Of a DNA stretch of 64,000 bases, positions 45,407-53,596 are shown piece by piece. A program made the translations under genes and the position numbers. Positions within the stretch are counted from its first letter, which is position 1. The number at the start of each line of letters is the position of its first letter. Source of the DNA: Bog-105 sp965277855. GTDB taxonomy: Bacteria; Acidobacteriota; Terriglobia; Bryobacterales; Bryobacteraceae. The stretch covers positions 2,356,001 through 2,420,000 of the forward strand of contig OZ255847.1 in the NCBI GenBank assembly GCA_965277855.1. The letters run 5' to 3'. Below the pieces are notes generated by a model. It searched no databases. It was given only the letters and a program-made list of their open reading frames with translations, and had not been told where the DNA came from.

Positions 45407-46074
45407 TCGGCAACCATCAGCTCGCCGGGAAGAATCGGGCGCGTTCGCGGCAACAAACCAAACACGGACGCCACACCTACGCCGCCCAACACGCTTACAT
45501 AAATCACCAACTTCCAAATATCTGCCGCGTACGTATGCGGCAGCATCTTCCAGAGCAACAACAGAACCGTTTGTGCTGCCGTCACCGACCACACCGTTCC
45601 ATAGAAATAACGCCGCTCCATGCCTTCGCCAAGCGTTGATCGTTTCACGCGCGGCAGCGCCGTCAGCAGTCCTCCCAACAGCACGACAGAAAAAATCGCG
45701 AGGTATCCGCGATCGTAAATCTGCCTCAGACGCCAGGCGCGCGTAATCACTGCGACAATTAACCCGAACAGATTCAGGAGCGCAAAGTTCAGTAGCGCAT
45801 TCCAGGCAAAGGTGTAGCAAACTCGCCGGTACAGCGGGTTCGGTTTGTCTTCGGAAAAACGCAAAATATACGGCTTGGCTTCCACGCCGGGCAATTGTCC
45901 GAACAAACCCGCCACACCCGTGCCTAGCAAAACGAAAATCAACCACCACAGGTTCCGTCCGCTGGGTCCTTTTTCAAACAGCTCGAATGTCAAAGGTCCC
46001 GGCGCGAGGAAAAAGACCCAGATCCAGATGGGCCAATGCGCCACACGGTACCAGAACTTGTTGTGCACACGCAT
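45403..46074 (-). CDS. Integral membrane protein of unknown function
   Basis: About 223 residues from ATG 46074 (a GTG at 46119 would add 15). It begins MRVHNKFWYRVAHWPIWIW and has about six hydrophobic helices: roughly 12-27, 40-60, 88-110, 120-140, 155-175 and 185-205. No motif or family recognised. Its last base overlaps the probable TTG start of the alpha/beta hydrolase, so the two are likely one operon, and the protein may anchor or assist that enzyme. It is divergent from the ECF sigma gene. Confidence 0.65.
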   Translation of the reverse strand: MRVHNKFWYRVAHWPIWIWVFFLAPGPLTFELFEKGPSGRNLWWLIFVLLGTGVAGLFGQLPGVEAKPYILRFSEDKPNPLYRRVCYTFAWNALLNFALLNLFGLIVAVITRAWRLRQIYDRGYLAIFSVVLLGGLLTALPRVKRSTLGEGMERRYFYGTVWSVTAAQTVLLLLWKMLPHTYAADIWKLVIYVSVLGGVGVASVFGLLPRTRPILPGELMVAD

Positions 46075-46146
46075 CTTTCGTTCATGCGCATATTCCACCT
46101 TGCCTGCGTATTGAATCACCTGTAACGAATCTACTACTCACGATTT

Positions 46147-46755
46147 GTGAATCTTCCGCGCCCAAGCCTTCGTATTGAGCTGGTGAGGGACGAGGGAACG
46201 GACTTGCTGGGCAGCCTGACAATCTGGGCACGTGCTTCGGAAAACGCCGCGCCCGTTCCTTTGTTCGCGGAAGCGGTCGAGGCTCACAAAGCAATGGTAT
46301 TCAGCATCGGTTGGCATTTCTTACGGGACCGAACGTCGGCCGAGGAACTGGCCCAGGAAGTCTTCCTGCAGCTGCATCGCGATTGGGCGCGGATGAAGTC
46401 GGCCGAGCACATCGTATTCTGGCTGCGGCGCGTCACCAGCCATCGCGCGATCGATTTCGCGCGCAGGTTAAAACGACGGCCCGAAACCAGCCTCGACGAA
46501 ACCGCCGAGCCGAGCGCGCTCGAGCGCGTCCACGATACTTTTCTCTCTTCGTATCTGGAGCGGATGGTGGCTTCGCTGCCGGAAAACCAGCGTATGGTTA
46601 TTGTGCTCCGCTACCAGGAAGAAATGGAAGTGGACGAGATCGCCCGTACGCTGGACATGAAACCTTCCACTGTGAAAACACACCTTTCGCGCGCGCTCGA
46701 CCTACTGCGCGCCAAAACCGAAAAACGCTTAGGCCATGCGAGTAATGGACAATGA
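46147..46755 (+). CDS. ECF-type RNA polymerase sigma factor
   Basis: Up to 202 residues. Sigma region 2 is at about 45-115 (AEELAQEVFLQLHRDW, FWLRRVTSHRAIDFARR) and region 4 at about 135-195 (LPENQRMVIVLRYQEEMEVDEIARTL, MKPSTVKTHLSRALDLLR). It would redirect RNA polymerase to a set of promoters. GTG 46147 is the longest start; TTG 46204 has a better ribosome site (AGGGA). A TGTAACG at 46121, a possible ECF-type -35, lies close upstream and might mean autoregulation. The next three genes follow with 4-base overlaps. Confidence 0.9.
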   Translation: MNLPRPSLRIELVRDEGTDLLGSLTIWARASENAAPVPLFAEAVEAHKAMVFSIGWHFLRDRTSAEELAQEVFLQLHRDWARMKSAEHIVFWLRRVTSHRAIDFARRLKRRPETSLDETAEPSALERVHDTFLSSYLERMVASLPENQRMVIVLRYQEEMEVDEIARTLDMKPSTVKTHLSRALDLLRAKTEKRLGHASNGQ

Positions 46756-47069
46756 CACCGTTTGAAGAAGAATTGAAAAAAGCTTTGTCGCGGCGTGACC
46801 CTTCACCCGATTTCAAAGCGCGCATTCTGCAGTCCGCTACTCAGGCGCAGCCGGGCTCACGGCCTGCAATCTGGTTGCGTTTCGCGACACTCGCTGCCCT
46901 GTTTTTGTTACTCGCCACGGGCCTGACTTACCGGCAACATGTGCGTAACCAGAAAGGGGAAGCGGCGAAACAGCAGTTGCTGGTCGCGATGCGCATCGCC
47001 GGCGGCGAACTTCATCAGGCGCAAGAACGCGTTCGACAATCCTCCACAAACGGAATGGTGATGCAATGA
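46752..47069 (+). CDS. Probable membrane anti-sigma-like protein
   Basis: A 105-residue protein with an N-terminal cytoplasmic part (FEEELKKALSRRDPSPDFKARIL), one transmembrane helix at about 37-58 (WLRFATLAALFLLLATGLTY) and a short charged tail. It follows the ECF gene with ATGA overlap, the position of anti-sigma factors, and the N-terminal helices are of the right size. However, no zinc-binding or other anti-sigma motif is visible, so the role is inferred from location. Confidence 0.6.
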   Translation: MTPFEEELKKALSRRDPSPDFKARILQSATQAQPGSRPAIWLRFATLAALFLLLATGLTYRQHVRNQKGEAAKQQLLVAMRIAGGELHQAQERVRQSSTNGMVMQ

Positions 47070-47614
47070 AAATTCTCCTGCCCTTCTTTCTCGCCGGAAT
47101 GCTCTGGGCCTCTCCCGCCGACGATCTCAAATTTCCGATGAGCTTCGGCAAGCTGGCCGAGCGCGCCACCGAATCGGTCGACGTCACGCTCGACGCTTCT
47201 CTGCTGCAGCTGGCCAGCGGCTTTCTTTCGCACGACGATCCCGACGAAGCACAGGTGAAGAAGCTCGTTTCCAAACTGAAAGGCGTGTACGTGCGCAGCT
47301 TCGAGTTCGACAAGGAAAATCAATACTCCAAATCCGATGTCGAAGCCATTCGCGACCAGCTCAAAACGCCCATGTGGTCGCGCATCGTCAATGTCAAGTC
47401 TAGTAAAGGCGAAAACTCCGACATCTTCATCAAGAAGAATGGAGACGCCATAGCCGGCCTGGTTGTCATCGACGCCGAGCCCAAGGAACTGACCGTCGTT
47501 CACATCGATGGCCCTATCAACCCCGAAGAACTCAGCGAATTAGGAGGCCATATGGGCATTCCGAAGATCGACAAACATGGTTTCAAAAAGGACACCGGGA
47601 AGGAGGAAGAATGA
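47066..47614 (+). CDS. DUF4252 exported protein
   Basis: A 182-residue protein with a signal peptide (MKILLPFFLAGMLWAS). The mature domain resembles DUF4252 (LAERATESVDVTLDASLLQL, KLVSKLKGVYVRSFEFD, GENSDIFIKKNGDAIAGLVV). DUF4252 proteins are common beside ECF sigma factors in Bacteroidetes and Acidobacteria; activity unknown. It overlaps both neighbours by four bases, so the whole unit is coupled. Confidence 0.75.
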   Translation: MKILLPFFLAGMLWASPADDLKFPMSFGKLAERATESVDVTLDASLLQLASGFLSHDDPDEAQVKKLVSKLKGVYVRSFEFDKENQYSKSDVEAIRDQLKTPMWSRIVNVKSSKGENSDIFIKKNGDAIAGLVVIDAEPKELTVVHIDGPINPEELSELGGHMGIPKIDKHGFKKDTGKEEE

Positions 47615-48066
47615 TGATCCGCCGCATGGCAATCCTGACCGCGCTCGCTCTTCTCCCATCTCTGCTGCCCGCCAGTGACTTCGACTGGCTGGTCCGCGAG
47701 TTCTCGCGTGAAAGCGGCGCCAAGCAGGTTCACGTGCCCTTCCTCGGTTTCGCTCGCTTTGTGGTCGCGGTCGGACATCCCGCCGGAACCACCGACATGC
47801 GCCTCGCCATCTTCGAACGCGGCGATCTGGAGAGCCTGCGCTTCAGCTCGTTGACCGACGCTACTGTCGGCAATTCCTGGCAACCGATGATCCGCGTCCG
47901 TTCCAGCAGCGGCGAATCGACCAACATTTACCAACGCTCCGACCGCAAACACCTCAACCTGCTCGTCACCGCTCTCGACGGCAACGAAGCCACTCTCGTC
48001 GAGCTTCGTATCGAACCAAAGGCGCTCATCCGGTTTATCGACGAGCACGGAAAATGCAGGCGTTAG
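47611..48066 (+). CDS. Exported protein of unknown function
   Basis: A 151-residue protein with signal peptide (MMIRRMAILTALALLPSLLPAS). The mature part has a DUF4252-like pattern (a beta-alpha-beta rhythm with SSSGESTNIYQRSDRKHLNLLVTAL, echoing GENSDIFIKKNG of the previous protein), suggesting a diverged relative. It ends the ECF operon and converges on the kinase gene, whose end is 20 bases away. Confidence 0.55.
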   Translation: MMIRRMAILTALALLPSLLPASDFDWLVREFSRESGAKQVHVPFLGFARFVVAVGHPAGTTDMRLAIFERGDLESLRFSSLTDATVGNSWQPMIRVRSSSGESTNIYQRSDRKHLNLLVTALDGNEATLVELRIEPKALIRFIDEHGKCRR

Positions 48067-48085
48067 TAGTTACGGTCCGACTCGC

Positions 48086-50743
48086 TCACAGCGGCAAACC
48101 CATTCTTCGAAGCAGTGCTGTGTAGCGCGGATCGGCGCGCAGGAAATCGAAGTCATGGTCGACGGCAAGATAAGACAGGTAGAGGTTGCGCTCTGCGTAA
48201 GCTTTTTCCAGATAGCGAAACACGTTTTCTTTGTCGCCCATTAATGCATAGTTGCCGGCTATGTCGAACGGGGAAACGTACTCTTGTTTCGCCTTCTTCA
48301 GATTTCGTTGCAAAAGCTCCCGCCCATAGCCTCTCCATCCATCGGTCCGATAGGCCCTGCGCAACGATTGGATCGAGGCAGGACTGTCTCCTAGCAGGAC
48401 CGATGCCTTTTCATATTCAGCCAGTGCCTTCCGCGGCATCGCTTTGTAGCGATACAGATCTCCCAAGTAAGAAAAGGCATCATGATAGTTGTTGTCATAA
48501 CGCAAAGCATCCAATTGCTGCTCGACGGCAAGGTCATATTGCCCCGTACACTCGTAATGCCATCCGAGGTGGCCGTGGGCTGAAGGCGATAGGGGGTCCG
48601 TCTTAATATAGAGTTCGCTCTCCCTCAAGGACTCCTGGTTTCGGCGCAGTCTCAGGAGCAGGTGCGAGTACATGTGGTGGGCAAGGGTGTCGCCGGGATT
48701 CAGCTCAATCGCGCGCTTGAATTCTCTCTCGGCGCCGGCCCAGTCCCAGTCCACGTCTTTTAAGAGAGCCAGCGCGGCATGAGCATCGCTCACCGTGTCG
48801 TCGAGTGCGAGGGCTTTCGCTGCCGCTTCCCTGGCCTTAGGAAAACCTCTCGGGTCTATAGCGGTATCACCTAAAAGGTAGGTGTCAGCCAAGCCGGCAT
48901 ATGCCCGGGCATAGTTGGGGTCGCGCTCAATCGCCTGGCTGAAGCTCTGGCGGGCCAGCAACATCGCGTCGGGCGTCCACTTCTCTATGAAAGACTGTCC
49001 ACGCAGATACAACTGGTAGGCTTCCGGATTAACCGGCCGGACGCTCGAGAGACGCGTTCTGTCTTGCGGCGTAAGAGCGACTCCGACCTCGCGGGCGATC
49101 GCTCCCGCTACTTCTTCCTGCAAGCTCAGAATGTTGCGCAGGTCGCGATTGTAACTTTTCGCCCACAGGTCGTGATCTCTGGGCGCGTCTATCAATTGCG
49201 CCGTAATCTTCACCTGGTCCCCAGCACGCTCCACCGACCCTTCAATGACCCCGTCCACGTTCAGTTCTCTGGCGATCTCGGGCAATGTCTTGATTGTGTT
49301 CTTGTATCTGCGGACTGAGGTCCATGAAATGACTCGGAGCTTGCTGATCTTGGTCAGCGTGGTAATCAGCTCCAGAGTGGTTCCGTCGGCGAAGTATTCC
49401 TGGTTGGGATCTCCCGACAGGTTCTTCAGTGGAAGCACAGCGAGGGAATGGATTTCTGGAACGACCAGTGCGGCAGCGATTTGGCCGGCGGTACCTGAAT
49501 GGAAATGATCTTGCAGCCACCACGCAATCCCGGCGACCAGAAGCAGTAAGATTGCCAGAGCGATCGCCCGAACCGCTCGCTTTGGCTTTGCAGTTTGGCT
49601 CGGGCCAACTGCATCGAGTGCGGTGCCAGAACCCTCACCGGAATCGGTTTCGCGCTTCAGGCGGCGTAAATCTGTGCGGATCTCCGAGGCGCTTTGATAA
49701 CGCATCTCCGGATCTTTCTCCAGACACTTCCCAATGATCTCCAGCAGCTTGAGTGGAATCTGGGGATTCAGCTGCGACGCAGGAGTGGGAGCGCGGTGCA
49801 GAATGGCATCGTAAATTTCAGCCGTGGTCTTGCCTTGAAAGGGCTGGATCCCGGTGGCGGCTTCATACAGCGTCACTCCGAAAGAGAAGAGATCGGTGCG
49901 GGCGTCCAGTTCTTTGCCGAGAGCCTGCTCGGGCGACATATAGGCGCAGGTTCCGAGTGTCACCCCGAAGGCGGTCGCGGCGTCGCCGGTAGCAGTGACA
50001 TCCGCCGTCGTGGTGGATGCGCCCTTCGCTTGCGTCAGATGCTTCGCCAAGCCAAAGTCCAGCACCTTAGCGCGGCCACCTCTGATCGCAAAGATGTTTG
50101 CCGGTTTGATATCGCGATGGATAATGCCGCGCGCGTGTGCCGCCGCCAGCGCGTCTGCCACGTCTTCGCCGATGGCAACAACCCGCTCCACCGGCAACGG
50201 CTTGCCTCCTATTAAGTGATTGAGCGGCTGTCCCTCTAAGAGCTCCATGGCCATGAAGGGCCGGCCCTCGTGCTCATCTATTTCGTAAACAGTGCAGATG
50301 TTGGGGTGGTTGAGAGCCGAAGCAGCGCGGGCTTCGCGGCGGAAGCGCCCCAGCACCTCCGGATCGTGGGCCAGATCCGGCAAGAACTTCAACGCCACTT
50401 TGCGGCCCAGCTTAAGGTCATCTGCCTGGTAGACCACACCCATGCCGCCGGCGCCCAAACGTCCTGCCACGCGGAAATGGCTGACAGTCGTGCCGGCCAT
50501 CAGGTCGGCTTCCGGCTGCGGGTTTTGCCTGCTCATCTGCCGGGCCGCCAGTTCAAAGGCGGGAACTTCCATAAAGTCGTGGGCTTCGGTGTTGTAGTCG
50601 AGCAGAGATCCCACTTCCTGACGCAACTCGGGGTCTCCGCTTCTGCTGCAAAGGCGGTCCAGAAACGCGGCCCGTTTCTCCGGCTCCACGCGCAACGCAT
50701 TGTGGTACAACTCCTCGACGCGACGCCAGCGATCAGGATCCAT
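48086..50743 (-). CDS. Ser/Thr protein kinase with FlgO-like domain and TPRs
   Basis: An 885-residue transmembrane kinase. The N-terminal 80 residues are a helical leader. The Hanks-type kinase domain covers about 88-350: glycine loop GRLGAGGMGVVY (about 93-104), lysine in KVALKFLP (about 117), catalytic loop HRDIKPAN (about 209-216) and DFGLAK. One transmembrane helix lies at about 388-408. Residues 430-560 are the FlgO-like segment (LAVLPLKNLSGDPNQEYFADG, VIEGSVERAGDQVKI), followed by TPRs to the end. This is a well-known acidobacterial architecture. It would phosphorylate cytosolic targets on a periplasmic signal. The sigma factor gene overlaps its start by 11 bases, so the two act together. 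Confidence 0.93.
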   Translation of the reverse strand: MDPDRWRRVEELYHNALRVEPEKRAAFLDRLCSRSGDPELRQEVGSLLDYNTEAHDFMEVPAFELAARQMSRQNPQPEADLMAGTTVSHFRVAGRLGAGGMGVVYQADDLKLGRKVALKFLPDLAHDPEVLGRFRREARAASALNHPNICTVYEIDEHEGRPFMAMELLEGQPLNHLIGGKPLPVERVVAIGEDVADALAAAHARGIIHRDIKPANIFAIRGGRAKVLDFGLAKHLTQAKGASTTTADVTATGDAATAFGVTLGTCAYMSPEQALGKELDARTDLFSFGVTLYEAATGIQPFQGKTTAEIYDAILHRAPTPASQLNPQIPLKLLEIIGKCLEKDPEMRYQSASEIRTDLRRLKRETDSGEGSGTALDAVGPSQTAKPKRAVRAIALAILLLLVAGIAWWLQDHFHSGTAGQIAAALVVPEIHSLAVLPLKNLSGDPNQEYFADGTTLELITTLTKISKLRVISWTSVRRYKNTIKTLPEIARELNVDGVIEGSVERAGDQVKITAQLIDAPRDHDLWAKSYNRDLRNILSLQEEVAGAIAREVGVALTPQDRTRLSSVRPVNPEAYQLYLRGQSFIEKWTPDAMLLARQSFSQAIERDPNYARAYAGLADTYLLGDTAIDPRGFPKAREAAAKALALDDTVSDAHAALALLKDVDWDWAGAEREFKRAIELNPGDTLAHHMYSHLLLRLRRNQESLRESELYIKTDPLSPSAHGHLGWHYECTGQYDLAVEQQLDALRYDNNYHDAFSYLGDLYRYKAMPRKALAEYEKASVLLGDSPASIQSLRRAYRTDGWRGYGRELLQRNLKKAKQEYVSPFDIAGNYALMGDKENVFRYLEKAYAERNLYLSYLAVDHDFDFLRADPRYTALLRRMGLPL

Positions 50744-51317
50744 CTCGCTCGCCCCGAGATATCTCGCGAAGCAGCCAGCTCTTTGCCAGTCTCCAGTCGC
50801 GCATCACAGTTTCACCCGAAACTGCCAGTGCCGCCGCCGTCTCTTCCACCGTTAAGCCGCCGAAAAAGCGCAACTCCACTACCTGGGCTTTCCTCGGGTC
50901 TACTGCAGCCAGGCTCTGGAGCGCATCGTCCAAGGCCAGCAGGCCGGGATCGGGGATCGAAGATACAGTGAGTGCCTCATCGAGCGAAAGCTGGGCCGCG
51001 CCGCCACCAGCCTTCTGATACGCCCGCTCGCGCGCAAAATCGATCAGCACCCGGCGCGTGAGACGCGCGCAAACGGCCAGGAAGTGCGTGAGGCCCTGCC
51101 AGCTTATCTGCTGAACGCCGACCAGCCGGATATACACTTCATGGATCAGAGCGGTGGTTTGCAGTGTGTGCGGAGTGCGCTCGCCTCGCATGTAGCGGTG
51201 CGCTGCCCGATGCAGGTCCTGGTACACGAGGTCGGTCAGCTTTTGGAGCGCCCGCTCGTCTCCCCCGCTCCATGCCTGGAGCAGGCCCGTTACTTCACTG
51301 GTAGGCTGAACTTCCAT
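50733..51317 (-). CDS. ECF sigma factor of the kinase-linked type
   Basis: A 194-residue ECF sigma factor. Region 2 is at about 15-90 (ALQKLTDLVYQDLHRAAHRYM, ALIHEVYIRLV, CARLTRRVLIDFARER) and region 4 at about 125-185 (KAQVVELRFFGGLTVEETAAAL, SGETVMRDWRLAKSWL). The region 2 motif and the link to a Ser/Thr kinase fit the TIGR02999-type ECF group seen in Planctomycetes and Acidobacteria, where the kinase probably controls the sigma factor. Overlap of 11 bases with the kinase gene supports that. It has no anti-sigma gene nearby. Confidence 0.9.
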   Translation of the reverse strand: MEVQPTSEVTGLLQAWSGGDERALQKLTDLVYQDLHRAAHRYMRGERTPHTLQTTALIHEVYIRLVGVQQISWQGLTHFLAVCARLTRRVLIDFARERAYQKAGGGAAQLSLDEALTVSSIPDPGLLALDDALQSLAAVDPRKAQVVELRFFGGLTVEETAAALAVSGETVMRDWRLAKSWLLREISRGERDGS

Positions 51318-51586
51318 ACCGCACTCCTAAACTCACCAAGCTACCTTGACATGTAATCATTCACCGGGAGTGAATATTTTCTTGCGCTCTCGATTGCCGT
51401 TTACGGTTCGAAATCCCGCCTTAATCCGTGTAAGAAGAAAAATCCCGGCCTCTGCGGAGACCCTGTTACGACCTAGAGTGTAGCGCTAAGTACAAAGAAA
51501 ACCAAGAAGCCGGGCTGCGCCTTTTTCACGAGTCAACAACCTACAACAACTAATTCCGGACTAAGTCCGGGGAAGAGAGAAACAAC

Positions 51587-52090
51587 ATGTCAATCACAAA
51601 TGTGTCTTTTAGAAACCTTGTCCTAGCTTCAGGCTTAATGGCTCTGCTGCTCGCCGGTGGCGCGACCACTCAGGTCAACGCCCAATCCGCGGTCTCACCC
51701 GAAACCTCATCCGAGGCAAATCGTCCAGAATGGAGATTTTCGAACCGCAGTTTGAAGGGGATCTACGGCTTTGGATTCATCGGGCTCGCGCCCCAAGTTT
51801 CCAGCCCCGATAGCGTCAGCCAATACAATCCGTTCACTACGGGGGGTATGTGGAATTTTCACGGGGACGGGACCTTTGACGGATCCGGCACGCAAGTTGG
51901 CGGCGGCAGCTCGAATCCCATAGAGTTTACCGGGACCTATTCGATCAATCCCAATGGAACCGGCACTGCTGATTTCACCACATCGACTGGGTTGACTCAC
52001 CACCGCAATCTGGTGATCGTCAATGGCGGGAAAACGATTGAGTTCATACAGACCGATGGGCTGGTCGTGGGAACGATGATCAAGCAGTAG
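51587..52090 (+). CDS. Exported protein of unknown function
   Basis: A 167-residue protein with a signal peptide ending near TTQVNAQSA (about 34). The mature part is glycine- and threonine-rich with repeated short strands (FSNRSLKGIYGFGFIGLA, WNFHGDGTFDGSGTQVGGGS, FTGTYSINPNGTGTADF), a pattern common in acidobacterial exported proteins. No catalytic motif. ATG at 51587 has GAGAG spaced nine bases upstream. The 269-base upstream region should hold its promoter, but no clear box was seen. A strong hairpin follows the stop. Confidence 0.6.
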   Translation: MSITNVSFRNLVLASGLMALLLAGGATTQVNAQSAVSPETSSEANRPEWRFSNRSLKGIYGFGFIGLAPQVSSPDSVSQYNPFTTGGMWNFHGDGTFDGSGTQVGGGSSNPIEFTGTYSINPNGTGTADFTTSTGLTHHRNLVIVNGGKTIEFIQTDGLVVGTMIKQ

Positions 52091-52130
52091 GAACTTACTC
52101 AGGCCAGAACAGAATTTCATTTTAGATTGC

Positions 52131-52173
52131 GGGATGGCGCACTCTTGGTTGTTTACCTTGGGTGCGCCATCCC
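52131..52173. terminator. Strong hairpin, terminator-like
   Basis: A perfect 12-bp inverted repeat, GGGATGGCGCAC and GTGCGCCATCCC, with a 19-base loop, 40 bases after the exported-protein stop. No T-run follows, so it is not a classic intrinsic terminator. It could be a transcription barrier or RNA stabiliser. Confidence 0.55.
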
Positions 52174-52223
52174 GACTGTGAGCCTCGAGTCTTCATCCAC
52201 TCACGCCGGTGTACAAAGGAGTG

Positions 52224-53009
52224 ATGACACGTCTTCTCGCGTTGTTGATTTTGAGCGCCCTTTCCCTGCCCGCGCAAGACTGGGCGAAACAGAAACTCGA
52301 GCAGTCACCCCGGCATCGCGAGTTCGTAACCGTCAAACACGACGGCCGTTCAGTCGAAACCTTCATCGCCTATCCCGAAACTAAAAACAAAGCGCCGGTT
52401 GTTCTGGTCATCCACGAAATTTTCGGGCTCTCCGACTGGGCCCAGAACGTCGCCGACGAATTTGCCGCCGCCGGCTACATCGCTGTCGCGCCGGATCTCC
52501 TCTCAGGCGCTGGTCCCAACGGTGGCCGCACCAACAGCTTCGATCAGAGCGGAGCCATGGAGGCCGTCAGTCATCTCAATCCCGACCAGGTTACGGCCGA
52601 CCTGAATGCCGCCGCCGATTATGCGCTTAAACTTCCGGCCGCTAGCGGCAAACTGTTCGTAGCCGGCTTCTGCTGGGGCGGAGGCCAGAGCTTTCGCTTC
52701 GCCACTAACCGTTCCGATCTCGCGTCCGCTTTTGTCTTCTACGGACCTCCGCCCGACAAAGACGCCATGTCGCGCATCAAAGCCCCTGTTTATGGTTTCT
52801 ACGCCGGTAACGACGCGCGCATCGGAGCCACCATTCCTGCCGCCACCGAAGGCATGAAAGCTGCCGGCAAGACGTATCAGCCCATCACCTACGACGGCGC
52901 AGGGCATGGCTTCATGCGCGCCGGCGAAGCTCCAGACGCCTCCGCGGCTAATAAGAAAGCGCGCGATGAATCCTGGGATCGCCTCAAAAAACTTCTGGCA
53001 GGTTCTTAA
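52224..53009 (+). CDS. Dienelactone hydrolase family protein, exported
   Basis: About 261 residues from ATG 52224, which has AAAGGAG upstream; a GTG at 52209 is less likely. A signal peptide (MTRLLALLILSALSLPAQ) opens it. The core is a dienelactone hydrolase: VVLVIHEIFGLSDWAQNVADE near residue 65, the nucleophile cysteine in VAGFCWGGGQS near 150, and a catalytic Asp/His in YAGNDARIG and DGAGHGF. The Cys-Asp-His triad is the family type. Substrates range from dienelactones to other lactones and esters. Its stop overlaps the end of the convergent LuxR gene by four bases. Confidence 0.88.
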   Translation: MTRLLALLILSALSLPAQDWAKQKLEQSPRHREFVTVKHDGRSVETFIAYPETKNKAPVVLVIHEIFGLSDWAQNVADEFAAAGYIAVAPDLLSGAGPNGGRTNSFDQSGAMEAVSHLNPDQVTADLNAAADYALKLPAASGKLFVAGFCWGGGQSFRFATNRSDLASAFVFYGPPPDKDAMSRIKAPVYGFYAGNDARIGATIPAATEGMKAAGKTYQPITYDGAGHGFMRAGEAPDASAANKKARDESWDRLKKLLAGS

Positions 53010-53596
53010 ACAGGGATCAACCCGCGCCTGATTCCCACGGTCACGGCTTCCGTCCGGCTGCTCGCCCCGAACTTTGCCAGAATCTGCGCGACGTGAAATT
53101 TCGCCGTGTGGTCGGAAATCTTGAGCCGCCCGGCTATCTCTTTATTGCCTAAACCATCCGCCAGCATTCTCAGCACCTGCGTCTCACGGCGTGTCAGAGA
53201 TTCTAGTACACGATCAACCCCACTCTCGGAGCGTGCCGGGATCCAACGCCGCGCCTGCCCGGCCGTCAACACCGTGAAATCCGCCGCAGCCGCCAGAATC
53301 GCCGCCACTAACTCACTGGCCGACGTACCCGGCGGCAGCCACGCTCGCACCTGCGCATGGAGCGGCACTGCCTCACTGTCAAGCAGCATCACCACGTTCC
53401 GATCCGACGGTATTTCGTCCACCGCTACACCCGCCGCCACAACCACATCTACGTGCGCGAGGGCCGCCAAACTGGCCCCCGCCATCGTGTTCACTTCGAC
53501 GATCTCCACCCGGTCATCGTCGGCTAGCAACTCCGCAATGGCTTCAGCCCTGCTGAAGAGGTCCGCGACGATTCCCACCCGCACCATCGCCGCCAC
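53006..53596 (-). CDS. LuxR-type regulator with degenerate receiver domain
   Basis: A 196-residue protein. The N-terminal 115 residues have the alternating strand/helix rhythm of a receiver (VRVGIVADLFSRAEAIAELL, then a second strand at VDVVVAAG), but the acidic pair after strand 1 and the phosphorylated aspartate expected after strand 3 are absent. The C-terminal 60 residues are a canonical LuxR helix-turn-helix (LTRRETQVLRMLADGLGNKEI, KISDHTAKFHVAQIL). It is thus a NarL-like DNA-binding protein probably not controlled by phosphorylation. The protease gene ends directly before its start (adjacent bases), so both may be co-transcribed. Confidence 0.8.
   Translation of the reverse strand: MAAMVRVGIVADLFSRAEAIAELLADDDRVEIVEVNTMAGASLAALAHVDVVVAAGVAVDEIPSDRNVVMLLDSEAVPLHAQVRAWLPPGTSASELVAAILAAAADFTVLTAGQARRWIPARSESGVDRVLESLTRRETQVLRMLADGLGNKEIAGRLKISDHTAKFHVAQILAKFGASSRTEAVTVGIRRGLIPV

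Noticed and set aside
45407..45949. N-terminal extension of the alpha/beta hydrolase frame
   Set aside because: It overlaps the membrane protein gene in another frame, has no domain, and a TTG start within the upstream stop explains the gene better.
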